Shown here: positions 12,244 to 22,179 of the stretch, piece after piece
Numbering within the stretch: the first letter of the stretch is position 1
Layout of the letters: every line of letters begins with the position of its first letter
Assembly: GCA_047967505.1 (NCBI GenBank)
Contig: CM106538.1
Reading direction: 5' to 3' (one strand)
Source: Dipteris shenzhenensis
Lineage: Eukaryota; Polypodiophyta; Polypodiopsida; Gleicheniales
Length of the DNA: 64,000 bases
Notes under the pieces: model-generated
Told to the model about the DNA's origin: nothing
Database searches by the model: none
What the model saw: only the letters and a program-made list of their open reading frames with translations
Translations under genes and position numbers: made by a program

Positions 12244-12450
12244 AAGCTTGGTAGAGCTAATATTAAGTAGGCTGATGGCTTAAGTTAGGCCGCTTGTACA
12301 AGCTTTAATAGCTGCCCTACACACTCTTAAGTCGGTGCCCTATACACTCTATTATTAGGATTATTCCTTATAATATTCCAAGCTTGGTAAAACTAACGTT
12401 AAGCAAGCCGATTGCTTAAGTAGGCCCCCTATGCACTCTATTAGTGGGAA
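12244..12450. repeat. 136-bp imperfect tandem duplication
   Basis: AAGCTTGGTAGAGCTAA at 12244 recurs as AAGCTTGGTAAAACTAA at 12380. Both copies continue with TTAAG-AG-C and GGCTTAAG/TGCTTAAG and a CACTCTATTA segment. Confidence 0.75.
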
Positions 12451-12810
12451 TATGCCCCCATAGTGAACTTTTGGGATTATTCATTCTAATATTGCAACCT
12501 TTGAAAGTCGGCCTTCTCTTTGTGTTTTTGATATAGATTTTTTGTAGTGAGAATGGATTTTTTGTGCAAGCCGAACCTTCTTTGTTGTCCCTTAAGATCC
12601 TTGGGACTATTGGTCACTTTGGATTCAAAGCATCTTTAGAGACAATATGAATGCATTATAGTAGTAATTGACAGAGTTTTAAAAATTGTCATCTTCATTG
12701 CCACTGATAAGACATGTTGAGAATCCTAAGCAACCTTCTTTGCCCCTCAACCATCATATGCCACAAATATTCCAAAAATTTGTTAGCCTTTTAACTTTAC
12801 GGTTGGCCCT

Positions 12811-12984
12811 GGACACCTCTACATGGCATCCTTAGTTGATGGCCAGACTGAGGTTGTGAATTGTACTTTGGATTGGCAACATAATCTAGAGCTTTGGAAT
12901 GAGTATTTGCCTTACATTCAATATGCCTATAATGGAGGCTCACACTCTTCTATAGGTAGGAGTTTTTGGCTTGCCCTGAGGTAG
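12811..12984 (+). pseudogene. Ty3/gypsy integrase fragment
   Basis: The frames read DTSTWHP, then after a one-base shift VDGQTEVVNCTL, then WNEYLPYIQYAYNGG and SHSSIG. In gypsy integrases the equivalent is the block containing the catalytic glutamate region (STAYHPQTDGQTE-type motif) followed by W-E-LP--E-AYN. A stretch after the leucine is deleted and the frame ends at a TAG. No LTR or RT was found near it, so only a scrap survives. The assignment to Ty3/gypsy rather than Ty1/copia rests on the HP-(T)DGQTE and LP-AYN combination. Confidence 0.8.
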
Positions 12985-13094
12985 GTCGAAGTGAAAGAAG
13001 CTAATAATCGCCATTTTCGATTTTTAGATGATCATGATTTATTTTATGATTCGCTTGCTATTCTTCTCTACAAATCCTCCATATTGTTAGCCAC

Positions 13095-13150
13095 TCTCTC
13101 TCTCCCTCCCCCCCCCCCCCCCCTGTCTTTCTCTCTCTCTCTCTCTCTCA
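13095..13150. repeat. Compound CT / poly-C tract
   Basis: CT repeats flank a run of about 17 C residues, then more CT repeats. Same architecture as the 5.5-kb and 14.4-kb tracts. Confidence 0.9.
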
Positions 13151-13359
13151 CATGAGCTTTCAATTTATCATCTCTCCACCGTTTTATACATGCTACAAAT
13201 CCAATTCTTCTTCTTTTTGGCCTGCCATGAGGAGGCTAAGGGAAGGCAACGCTCAGTAGAAGCGAAAATACACTTTTATTTAATTCATTTTGTTTTTTAA
13301 AAGGCCTTTCCAAATTCCGTGTTAAGAGCACCACAATTTTACTCTTCGCCTTCCGGCCC

Positions 13360-13441
13360 CTTCAAACTTCACCAAAACATTTTCCTTTTTGGCCTGCCCT
13401 CTTCAAACTTCACCAAAACATTTTCCTTTTCAGCCTGCCCT
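13360..13441. repeat. 41-bp tandem duplication
   Basis: CTTCAAACTTCACCAAAACA recurs exactly at 13360 and 13401, each copy followed by TTTTCCTTTT and GGCCTGCCCT or AGCCTGCCCT. High identity suggests a recent duplication. Confidence 0.85.
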
Positions 13442-13700
13442 CTGGGAAAGGAATGATGATTTGGTCTTCAAAGGGAAAAATCCTTTTTTTCATTTTTTGG
13501 GTTGTTCGAAATCCCATTGGTTGCTCCAAACCTTGGAAGAGAGAATTGAAGATTTGGAGTCCCTTTATGACTTTCGGACCATTCGCATTTACCCCTCTCT
13601 CCCCACCCCTAATCTCCTTCTTGCTTTTCACTTTCATCGTCCCTTCCTAAATTTGGGGCCTCCAATAATGCTCACTCTTCGCATTTCACCTCAGGCTTGA

Positions 13701-13835
13701 TGAATGATAGATATATATCATTCACCTTTTTTTTGGGGATATTTTAGATATGAATGATAGATATACAATTCACCTTTTTTTTGGGGGTATTTTAGATTTT
13801 CTGAAGGCCTTATGAATGATTACATATCATTTACC
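13701..13835. repeat. 50-bp tandem repeat (2 copies plus partial)
   Basis: TGAATGATAGATATA-type units start at 13701 and 13751, each with CATTCACC or AATTCACC, T8 and GGGG-TATTTTAGAT. A partial third copy starts near 13813. Confidence 0.8.
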
Positions 13836-13841
13836 TTGTTT

Positions 13842-14116
13842 TGAGAGTGGGATGGAAGCTCCCACCACAAGGCTACTGTTACACGGATATCTCAAAAAGA
13901 GAGGTGTTCTCCAAATGCTACTTGAATAAGGTGAACCCCTTAGATGTCTCGAATTTACAGAGCTCCATGTCCTGGGCTTTGTTGTGCATTCTCTCAAGCT
14001 GCTGTTTGAGTGGGCCTTGCTGTGGTAAGCCTAAAGCCCACCGAGGCCAAAAGCGTCTTTGTAGTGTGGCCTCTTTGCAAAAGCGTGAGAAGATTATCTA
14101 CGTTCAATGGAGTCCG

Positions 14117-14117
<1 letters not shown>
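13842..14117. other. Upstream region of the T-protein gene, nothing recognised
   Basis: A 119-codon plus-strand frame spans this segment but ends in microsatellite sequence and shows no domain. I regard it as distal promoter sequence. Confidence 0.35.
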
Positions 14118-14120
<3 letters not shown>

Positions 14121-14156
<36 letters not shown>

Positions 14157-14489
14157 TGTGTGTTAAACGGGAGGCCCAGAAATTGTGCTCTTCTCCTTGA
14201 GGGAGAGGCGACTGTGGAGTAAGGGAGTCGAATTGGGAAACATAAGTGATGAACAGATCAATACATGAGCGGTGAAATGAAGAGAGTGAAGAACGTGGGT
14301 TGAGAGAGGAGGGGGAGGCGGGGGAAAGGGAAAGGATGTCTGAGAGAGAGAGAGAGAGGCGAGGGGGGGGGGGAGGGAAGAGGAAGGCCGTGGATGAGAG
14401 AGAGAGAGAGAGAGAGACGGGGGGGGGGGGGGACTAGCAAAGGCAAAGGCTAAAGAGGAGAGGGGGAAGGGAAGAGGAAGGCGGTGGAT

Positions 14490-14530
<41 letters not shown>

Positions 14531-14533
14531 GGA
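14121..14533. repeat. GA microsatellite cluster with poly-G blocks
   Basis: Four GA tracts (about 14121-14154, 14341-14358, 14396-14416, 14490-14526) alternate with G-runs of up to 14 bases and with a duplicated AGGGAAGAGGAAGGC-GTGGATGAGA segment (near 14375 and 14467). They sit 130-540 bases upstream of the presumed TATA box of the T-protein gene. GA tracts of this sort are common in plant promoters; a regulatory role here is inference. Confidence 0.85.
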
Positions 14534-14660
14534 CTAGCAAAGGGTACTGTAGGAGGGGAGAGCGCGCAGAAGGGTGTGGTGGAGAAGAGGATGGTGGCGA
14601 GACACTCCACCATCCCCAGCTGCGAGATGGGTGGGTGTCGTTGAGCCTTCTCCTCTCGCG

Positions 14661-14667
14661 ATAAATA
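14661..14667 (+). promoter_or_regulatory. Candidate TATA box of the T-protein gene
   Basis: ATAAATA in the context CGCGATAAATACCGC. A start site about 30 bases downstream would give a 5' UTR of about 330 bases containing the GA tract at 14929-14972. No better TATA-like element lies between this point and the ATG. Confidence 0.4.
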
Positions 14668-14928
14668 CCGCTCGCTCACACCCTCATCCCACCACCCATC
14701 TTTTTCCCCCATCATCTTATCTGGATCACCACCTCAAAAGAGCGGTTGTTGCTTCTCGTCTTTTAAGTACACGCATCCTTGATGCTTCGTTGCTGACCGG
14801 TTGATTTCATTCAGCTGCTGCTCGGCATTCGTCATCTCTCCTCGCTTGCCTTCCCTGCTTGGGCTCTCGCAGCTGGATGTGAATCCTTGGCTGCTGCTTT
14901 GCGGGTTGCAATTGGCAGCCAAAATATC

Positions 14929-14964
<36 letters not shown>

Positions 14965-14972
14965 GAGAGAGT
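14929..14972 (+). repeat. GA tract in presumed 5' UTR of the T-protein gene
   Basis: A nearly pure GA run of about 44 bases lies 55 bases upstream of the start codon. GA/CT tracts in 5' leaders are frequent in plant housekeeping genes. Confidence 0.8.
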
Positions 14973-15026
14973 CTTGCAGCTGCTCACTGAGTTGTAAGCG
15001 AGTATTTCTGAGCTTCGCACCTAACA

Positions 15027-18000
15027 ATGAGGAAGGCCATCTTCGGAGCTGCATTACGCCGCATTGCCCCCCAGCAGGAGGGCGTCAATCCTTCCTCTTT
15101 CAGAAATCCTTTCGGTTTGTCGCGTCGTGGGTTCGCTGACGAGGCCAGCCTTAAGAAGACTCCTCTCTTTGATTTTCACGTGGAGCATGGAGGAAAGATG
15201 GTGCCCTTTGCAGGTTGGAGCATGCCGCTTCAGTACAAAGACTCCATCATGGAATCTACTCTAAACTGCAGAACGAACGGCAGTCTCTTCGATGTGTCTC
15301 ACATGTGTGGACTCAGCTTGAAGGGGAAAGATAGCATTCCTTTTCTGGAGAAGCTTGTGGTAGGAGATATCGCTGCGCTCAGCCCTGGGACAGGGACACT
15401 CTCTGTATTCACAAACGAGAAGGGTGGCATTATCGATGATACCGTGGTGACAAAAGTGAAGGATGATCACATTTACCTGGTGGTGAATGCTGGGTGTCGA
15501 GAGAAAGATCTTGCGCATATGGAGTCCCATTTGAAACCGTTCAAGGCTGCTGGAGGAAACGTCGACTGGCACATTCACGATGAACGTTCACTCCTCGCAC
15601 TGCAGGCAATACTCTTTTTTTCTCCTTCATTCCAATTATCGTCCAAAACCTGTTTGGATCTGCATAGCACTCAGCATTCCGAATCGTTCAGCTGACTATC
15701 TGCGTATTGCTGCCTGTAGGGTCCTCTCTCTGCCTCCGTCCTTCAGCATTTGGTGAAAGAAGACTTGACTAAGGTCTATTTTAGCGACTTTAGGATCCTT
15801 GACATCAACGGAGTCCAGTGCTATCTTACAAGAACTGGGTACGCCTTTTTCTTATACTTTCAGGATTTCGTTGCTAGAAATGTTGCAGGTATCTGGTCTT
15901 GCAAGTTATGGTGAGTTTTGGGCGCTCTTTCAATTGAGCTTTAGGTAAAGAGGGGTTGTCCCAGTTCATAGCTACAGTTTACCCCCTGTTCAATTAGTAT
16001 GTTCAAATATTCTAAATGTGTATGATTGGATATATTCTAATCTTACAAAGGTATGCGAATGTTTGTTCAAGCAAGCTATGCTTATCAAATGACGTGTTTT
16101 ATTTTCTGCTGAGAAGCTGTCCATATGCAGTAGATATCAATTCTCGTTTTTACAATTTCCCTAGGAGATGAGATGTGGCTCTCCTTCATTTAACAAGCTC
16201 CACTGTTCGCCTACATTTTATGCCTTTAGTACTATCTAGGGAGTTCGTTGGCTCTGTATTTGTTCTAGCCCAAGTAAAAATGTTGTGTGTGTTGCTTGTG
16301 TGTATTCTGTCCTATTTCAACTCACTTGCTGATGACACTAATGACTAATGTTTGTCCTATGTCTGGCCTTTGTGGGTAGTAAGAAGAATTGCGCTCTCTC
16401 TCTCTCTCTCTCTGGCCACCCAACTCCCTCCTTCCCAACACAAGTAGGAGATGCGCCCTTAACTTGGAGAGAATGCCACTTTGTTTCTTGATTTATTACA
16501 TCTTTGTTCTTCTACAACAGATGCCTTCTTTGGCTCTTGGTTTTTCACTTTCTTAGTTTAGTGCTCACCTGTAACCCAGATGTTTTAAACAAGTCTGAAA
16601 TCCCGAAAATTGCTAATAGTGAAGGAATTTCAGAAGTTTTGAAATCCCAGAAGAACAAGTGATCTCTTGTTTAGTTTATTTAAGATGTTACGTTCTGTAA
16701 CTGTGTCCCTCTTTAAGTTCCTTATAGTGGTAAATATAGTATCTGCAGATGTGACTGAACCATAATTTTTGCGGATGTGACCGAACCATCATTTTGGTAT
16801 CTATACAATTCCTACAACGATGGAGATTGTAACTTTGTTATTTGCAACTTGCTGGAAAAACCCCTGTATGAGCTATTGGAGGGCTGGAGAGACTGGAGAA
16901 CTTATCCTTGCATATCCGTCCATTTGAAACTCTAAATGTCAGCTGTTGAATGGGGCCTTGGACCTACCTACAAGAGTCGTTGAATAAAATTCAAACATTG
17001 AATTCGTTTGAAGCATGCAAACTGTATCAAACTCATGCACAATCATGTTTGCCAAAATCCTTGTCAACCTCAAAGAAATAAATCAGGAAACACAGACCCG
17101 ACAGATGGAACAAAATATCTTTCCTAATTTTGTGGGCAAAGCAATGCAAGGTCAGCAGCCTGGCATATTGACCTAATTCATTCATTTCCACTTGTGGGTG
17201 TGGTGAACTGTGAGTCTCCAGTGAGTAGCTTGTCGGAAGGACAAGCTGAGCAAATTGGCTACTCTAAACTGTGAAGAGAGGTGTGTACCTCCCCTTTATC
17301 AGGCAGGTTCAGGGTCCAGCTGGCTGCATTGTCCATTCTGGTTGGTAAGCTGGCTGAGGTGAATCCCTTTGTTTTTGTTAGCACTGGCTCTTCTAGAGAG
17401 AGTGCTTTAGGATTGAGTTGAGTGGGAGTTTTGTGATTATTGTTAGTTTTTTGGGAATTTTTAAAATTCTTAACCTCTACTTTTAGATGGCTCTTGGCTT
17501 TTCAACTTTTAGCTTGTGTGTGACTGTTGGCTTTTCATTAGCTTGTGTGTGCTTTTTACCCCCCTCCAACATGGCTATAAATCAATTCAGGGGCTCCACT
17601 CTCCCTCCATGCTTGAGCTCTCCTTAGAACGATTGCCTTGGCTTCCTCCAGCTACAAGTCTTTGAGTCACTTCAAGTTTTCCGATCGCTTGTCTAGGTCT
17701 CGTGTGTTCGTTTGTGAGTAAGGCGCTAAAGCTGGTTCGCATGTTAACTGCTGCCGAAGCTGTTGCCTGAAAAAAAAATTGCTATCCAAAAAGCTGTTTG
17801 CCAAAAAAGCAAGTCTGCCTTTAAAAAAAAATCCGTTTTCTTGTTGAAAGGGCTTCATGCCAACCAAACGGGCTTTGTGCCAGCCAAATGGGCTTGCCGA
17901 TGAAGAGATTGTCGTCTACTCGATCTGTTTATAAAAAACTACAGCCCAAAAAACTCCATAAAGTTGACATCAAAACTTTGCAGGTATCATTCGTAAAACC

Positions 18001-18337
18001 TTCAAGGAAAAATAATGTTGATTTATCGTTCATTTTTTTAAAATTTAAAGACAGTGGCTTTGTAGTTAGTGTGAGAGCATGCAAATAACTATAGAACCTT
18101 GGAAAATCCTTATGGATCTTGCGAGTCCTCAAAGAGTTTCTTTTTTATTATTTCTAACTAAACAATCGACAAGAAATATTATACAATGGACAGTGTTTAA
18201 AGACACGTAAAACCCACAAGTTGGAGCCAAGTGCTTTCGTGCATACATGCACCCTTGTTTTTGTTGGTGTTTCTTTTTGATTTGTTTTGAATTCCTTGAT
18301 GATTCTTAAAAATAAATAAAGAATCTAACAAAGTAAA

Positions 18338-18368
<31 letters not shown>

Positions 18369-20690
18369 ACACGCACACACGCACGCATGCTCAACCATGA
18401 AGTTCACGCACACCCACACTTGCATGCACGCATTTCTTCTATTCTTCTTCTTCTTCTTTTTCCTTCTTTTTATTTTTGTATTTTTTGTTTCTCGGGTTGG
18501 GGACTTATAGCCTACTAAGCATTGGGTGTACCCAAGAGATTCTAGACTCTTTGAGACCTAGATGGCAGCTTATGCTTGGGTATTGATGAGAAGATAAGCG
18601 TTCATTTTCTTACTCGTTGCTTTGTTCTTGTCTCCTATAAATCCCCTTTTGTCTCTTTGTCTCTTTTCTCTCTCCCTCTCTCTCTCTCATTGTTGTTTTG
18701 TGGTTTTACAAAAATCTTATTTGTAAAGCTGGATATATTCTGGTCTTGTGAAGGTATATATCTGTTTGAACCTGTCCATTATTTGACACCATCAGTTAAT
18801 GTGGTTAATGAATAATGCGTACAGATATCCTCGTGGCTGCTCCACAAAGGTCCCTTCCCTGCTAAAAAGCTCTTTAGAAAGCTTGAAAATTAATCTAGCT
18901 GTCTCTGGAATAAAGCTCTTGATGAGCTCCTCTCAAGGTAGAATCTTCAGTGATCCTTGTGGCTGCTCCACGTAGATCCCTTCCACCAAGAAGCCCTGAA
19001 AACGAATTCAGTTGTCTTCGGAACAAAGCTAATGATGAGCTCCACTCTTCTCAAGATTGCGCCTTGAGTGATCCTAACATAGTTGCACACTGAAACGGAA
19101 ACGGGGGAAACGGAAATGGTAGAAATGCTGAAAAGAGAGTTTTTGCGCCGAGCCGAAACGGCGAAACAAGAAACGGCAATATCGTATGATTTATGTGTAA
19201 AAATAACTTTATGAGGAGAAGGGAGAGGGAGAGTATCAGGAGTAGGAAGATGGACTCAAGGAGGAGAATGGAGAGGAGGAGGAGGAGGTGGAGGAGGAGG
19301 AGAGGGTATCAGACGAGAGAGAGTATGGGGAGAAAGAGGAAAGAGAGCAAGAGAATGAGGAGAGGAGCAAGAGAGGCTAGGGTAGGAGAGTGGAGAGGAT
19401 AGGAGAATGGAGAGGCTAGAGTAGGAGAGTGGAGAAGCTAGAGTAGGAGAGTGGAGAGGCTAGAGTAGGAGGATGGAGAGGGTAGGGGAGTGGAGAGGCC
19501 AGAGTAGGAGAGTGGAGAAGGTAGACGAGAATGGAGAAGCTGGAGGGTGTTTTAGAAAAAGCCAAAAAATATTACTAAAAGAAGAAGAAGAAGAAAGAAG
19601 GCTACCAGAAAACATCTTTTCGCTGTTTCAGAAACGACTGGCGTTTCCGTTTCCATTTCGGCCGCAAGAAACGGCATTTTGTGAAAGAGTGGTGATCCCT
19701 GTGGGTGCTCCACATAGATCCCTGAGATGAGGATTAGATCCCATGTAAGCACTGGATATGGAGGGGATAAGGGGCTGGAGAGATGCACAGAGGGTGCTGC
19801 TGCTGGATGAGGCTGAGGACCAAGTGGCAGAGCCTAGAACTGCTGCTGCTGAGGGGTGAAGGGCTGGAGTGGACAATCGGCTAGGACATCTACAAGAATG
19901 AGGGCTTGGAGAGCGTTTAATACGCTGAAAGTTATCCCTGGTGCACAGCACCAGCAGCAAGAAATGGGCTGCCAGTAGAAGACTGCAGTTCACGTGGGGG
20001 CTGCAACAAATAGCAGACTGACAGCAGCATACAGGGGGGGGGATGGGGCCATTTATAGGCCTGGCTCCAGGGTGGCAGGACAGCAAACCAGTCGGCTCTC
20101 TGCAACAGATGTACAGCAGGTCAAGTCGGACCACTAGGAGCAGATGCAGGTGGGCAGAAGACCCTCCAGGTCAGCAGAAGTCGCTTTGATTCTTGTTACT
20201 TTTGCGATAGCATCATGTCAGGATCACGTGACACCATTTATATGCTGTAGTATCACCCGATTGCGTTTTCTTGGAGTGTAGAAGACTTTTTGGTCCTGTA
20301 GTCCTTGATGATTTGCTACAAACTACCAATTTGCCTGCGTTTTTGGTTTAACTGTAGCTGGCGTTATGTTTTCTGGGCTTCGCTTTGTCTGAATGTGAGT
20401 ACTGCATGCTTTCAGTGGTAGTAAAGAAGATGCTCCAATCCCACTCAATGGCGCACGTTGCCTCCTGTCTTATTGTCACAGTTGCATCCAAGTATCTTCT
20501 TTATGTATTAATCTTTTGGGAGTCCACCCATTTGAATATTCTGCTCGTTGGATCCTATAGGGTGGGAAGGAGGCAGTGGGGTAGGAGAAGAGGGGCAGGG
20601 GTGTGTGGTGGGTGTTGATGACAGTTAAAGAGGGAGAGGGAGAGGGAGAGAGCTGGGAACGGATAGATAGATAGATAGATAGATAGATAG

Positions 20691-20738
<48 letters not shown>

Positions 20739-20936
20739 TGGAGGACAGACAAAGAAGGAGAGGGAGAGGGCTAGGAACGGATAGATAGATAGATGAACAG
20801 GTGTGTGGTGGGTGTTGAGGGCAGATAAAGAGGGAGAGGGAGAGGGAGAGGGCTGGGAACGGATAGATAGATAGATGGCTAGAGGGAGAGGGAGAGGGCT
20901 GGGAACGGATAGATAGATAGATGAATAGATAGAGAT

Positions 20937-20969
<33 letters not shown>

Positions 20970-22179
20970 TGATTTGGAGGCAAGTTTTTTTTTTGACATT
21001 ATGCTAGGCTGTATCCCTGGAAAGTGGACGTATCCCTGGAATGTGGGTGTGAGCCTTAAAAGAGTCTTCAGACTGGGGTGATACCCAAACCCTTCTAGTC
21101 TAGAGAGACCACAACATGTTTTATTTCCATATGGATGATATACTTAGGTATTTAGTTTGAAAAGTTAAATTGTCCATGATGTGGCTTGACATAGTTTATA
21201 GCTAGATGAGCTCAACTAGAGATGAAGCTGCTCGACTTGTCAGCATAACTCTCAAAGTATGTTATTCATGTGCACACACTGTTGCCAAAACATGTTGCTG
21301 TAAATATATTAGTTCTTTCTTTTCCCATGTCGGTCAACTTTTTACAGGGAAATCAAAGTGCCCAATTGGTTGTTATACTGGATTTATCAGTTATTAGGGT
21401 TTCCATTAATTGTAACTACACTGATGATGGAGTATTCTATGCACAGCCAAACGTATAAAATCTACATGTCTGTAGGTTGTGTGCTTATGATTTTCCAGGC
21501 CTTTAAATGAGCTATCTTGTGAACTTTAGAGGGCCATGATATACCGTAGTCAATGAAGCAATTTGTCTGGAAACACTAGTTTCTTGGTTTCTGAATGATT
21601 CAGACCTAATCATAATGTTCCAGGTATACAGGTGAAGACGGCTTTGAAATTTCTGTTCCTTTAGAGAATGCACTTGATCTTGCAAAGGCAATTTTGGAGA
21701 AAGGAGAGGGGAAGATCAGGCTTACTGGTCTTGGAGCAAGAGACAGTCTAAGATTAGAAGCTGGACTGTGCTTATACGGGAATGACTTGGAACAGCACAT
21801 CACACCTATTGAGGCTGGCCTTGCCTGGACAATCAGCAAGAGGAGGCGTGCTGAAGGAGGTTTCCTTGGAGCTGATGTAATTTTGAAACAAGTACAAGAT
21901 GGTCCCTCAAAGCGCAGAGTTGGCCTTATAGCCTCTGGTGCTCCTCCACGTGGTCACAGTGAGGTACTTGACACTACAGGAAAAGCCATTGGTGAAGTTA
22001 CAAGTGGTGGGTTCAGTCCTTGCCTGAAAAAGAATATAGCAATGGGCTATGTAAGCTCAGGTAATCACAAGAATGGAACACAAGTCAAAGTTTCAGTGAG
22101 AGGTAAGGTGAATGATGCTGTTGTCACAAAAATGCCTTTTGTTCCAAGCAAGTACTACAAGCCAGCACAATCAGGATGA
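15027..22179 (+). CDS. GCST: Glycine cleavage system T-protein (aminomethyltransferase), mitochondrial
   Basis: The product takes the aminomethyl group carried on the lipoyl arm of H-protein, releases ammonia and passes the methylene carbon to tetrahydrofolate in the mitochondrial matrix. This is the third step of glycine decarboxylation, central to photorespiration. Exons are 15027-15605, 15720-15838 and 21624-22179; joined they give 417 residues, close to other plant T-proteins. Residues 1 to about 36 are basic with RRGFA just before a likely presequence cut. Then come [20 protein letters not shown], the FDVSHM block, the GGIIDD block (catalytic aspartate about residue 137), LLALQ|GP across intron 1, [12 protein letters not shown] across intron 2, [20 protein letters not shown], and a C-terminal KMPFV-KYYKP. 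All junction phases agree and no stop interrupts. Intron 1 starts GC rather than GT; intron 2 is 5,785 bases. The gene appears functional. Confidence 0.97.
15606..15719 (+). other. T-protein intron 1, a GC-AG intron (114 bp)
   Basis: The exon ends CTGCAG at 15605 and the intron begins GCAATA and ends CTGTAG at 15719. Joining at these points gives [14 protein letters not shown], which matches the conserved plant protein with nothing gained or lost. No GT donor nearby preserves both frame and conserved residues. Confidence 0.9.
18335..18364. repeat. (CT)n microsatellite within intron 2
   Basis: A CT run of about 30 bases followed by a CACACG-rich stretch. It lies within the T-protein intron. 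Confidence 0.9.
18827..19075. repeat. 120-bp tandem repeat in intron 2
   Basis: Two imperfect units start ATCCTCGTGGCTGCTCCAC (18827) and ATCCTTGTGGCTGCTCCAC (18952). Each has TCCCTTCC, a GAA(C/T)AAAGCT segment and TGATGAGCTCC. A third unit start, ATCCCTGTGGGTGCTCCAC, is found only after the 600-bp insertion that follows (19695). Confidence 0.75.
19076..19691. mobile_element. MITE-like insertion (possibly hAT-type) in intron 2
   Basis: About 615 bases separate two parts of the 120-bp tandem unit. Flanks read GTGATCCT (19068-19075) and GTGATCCC (19692-19699), a 7/8 match that would fit an 8-bp hAT target duplication. Multiple GAAACGG motifs near the left end (19093-19180) face inverted copies (CGTTTCC, AAACGACTGGCGTTTCCG) near the right end. 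Clear terminal inverted repeats are not visible, so the class is uncertain. The interior is purine-rich minisatellite. Confidence 0.4.
19374..19545. repeat. Purine minisatellite, about 22-bp unit
   Basis: Units of GTAGGAGAGTGGAGAGGCTA with variants recur about eight times inside the MITE-like insertion. Confidence 0.85.
20600..20970. repeat. Compound GATA/GA minisatellite in intron 2
   Basis: Blocks of GGGAGAGGGAGAGGG, then CTGGGAACGGATAGATAGAT or CTAGGAACGG with GATA repeats, then GA repeats, are repeated about four times with variable length. The higher-order unit also includes GTGTGTGGTGGGTGTTGA, seen at about 20597 and 20800. Confidence 0.85.

Larger units (their letters stand above)
15839..21623 (+). 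other. T-protein intron 2 (5.8 kb, repeat-filled)
   Basis: A GT donor follows ACTGG (15838) and an AG acceptor precedes GTATACAGG (21624), restoring the conserved RTGYTGEDGF. The intron holds CT tracts (16395-16414, 18335-18364, 18660-18690), a duplicated 120-bp unit, a MITE-like insertion and a GATA/GA minisatellite. I see no second gene inside it. Confidence 0.93.
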
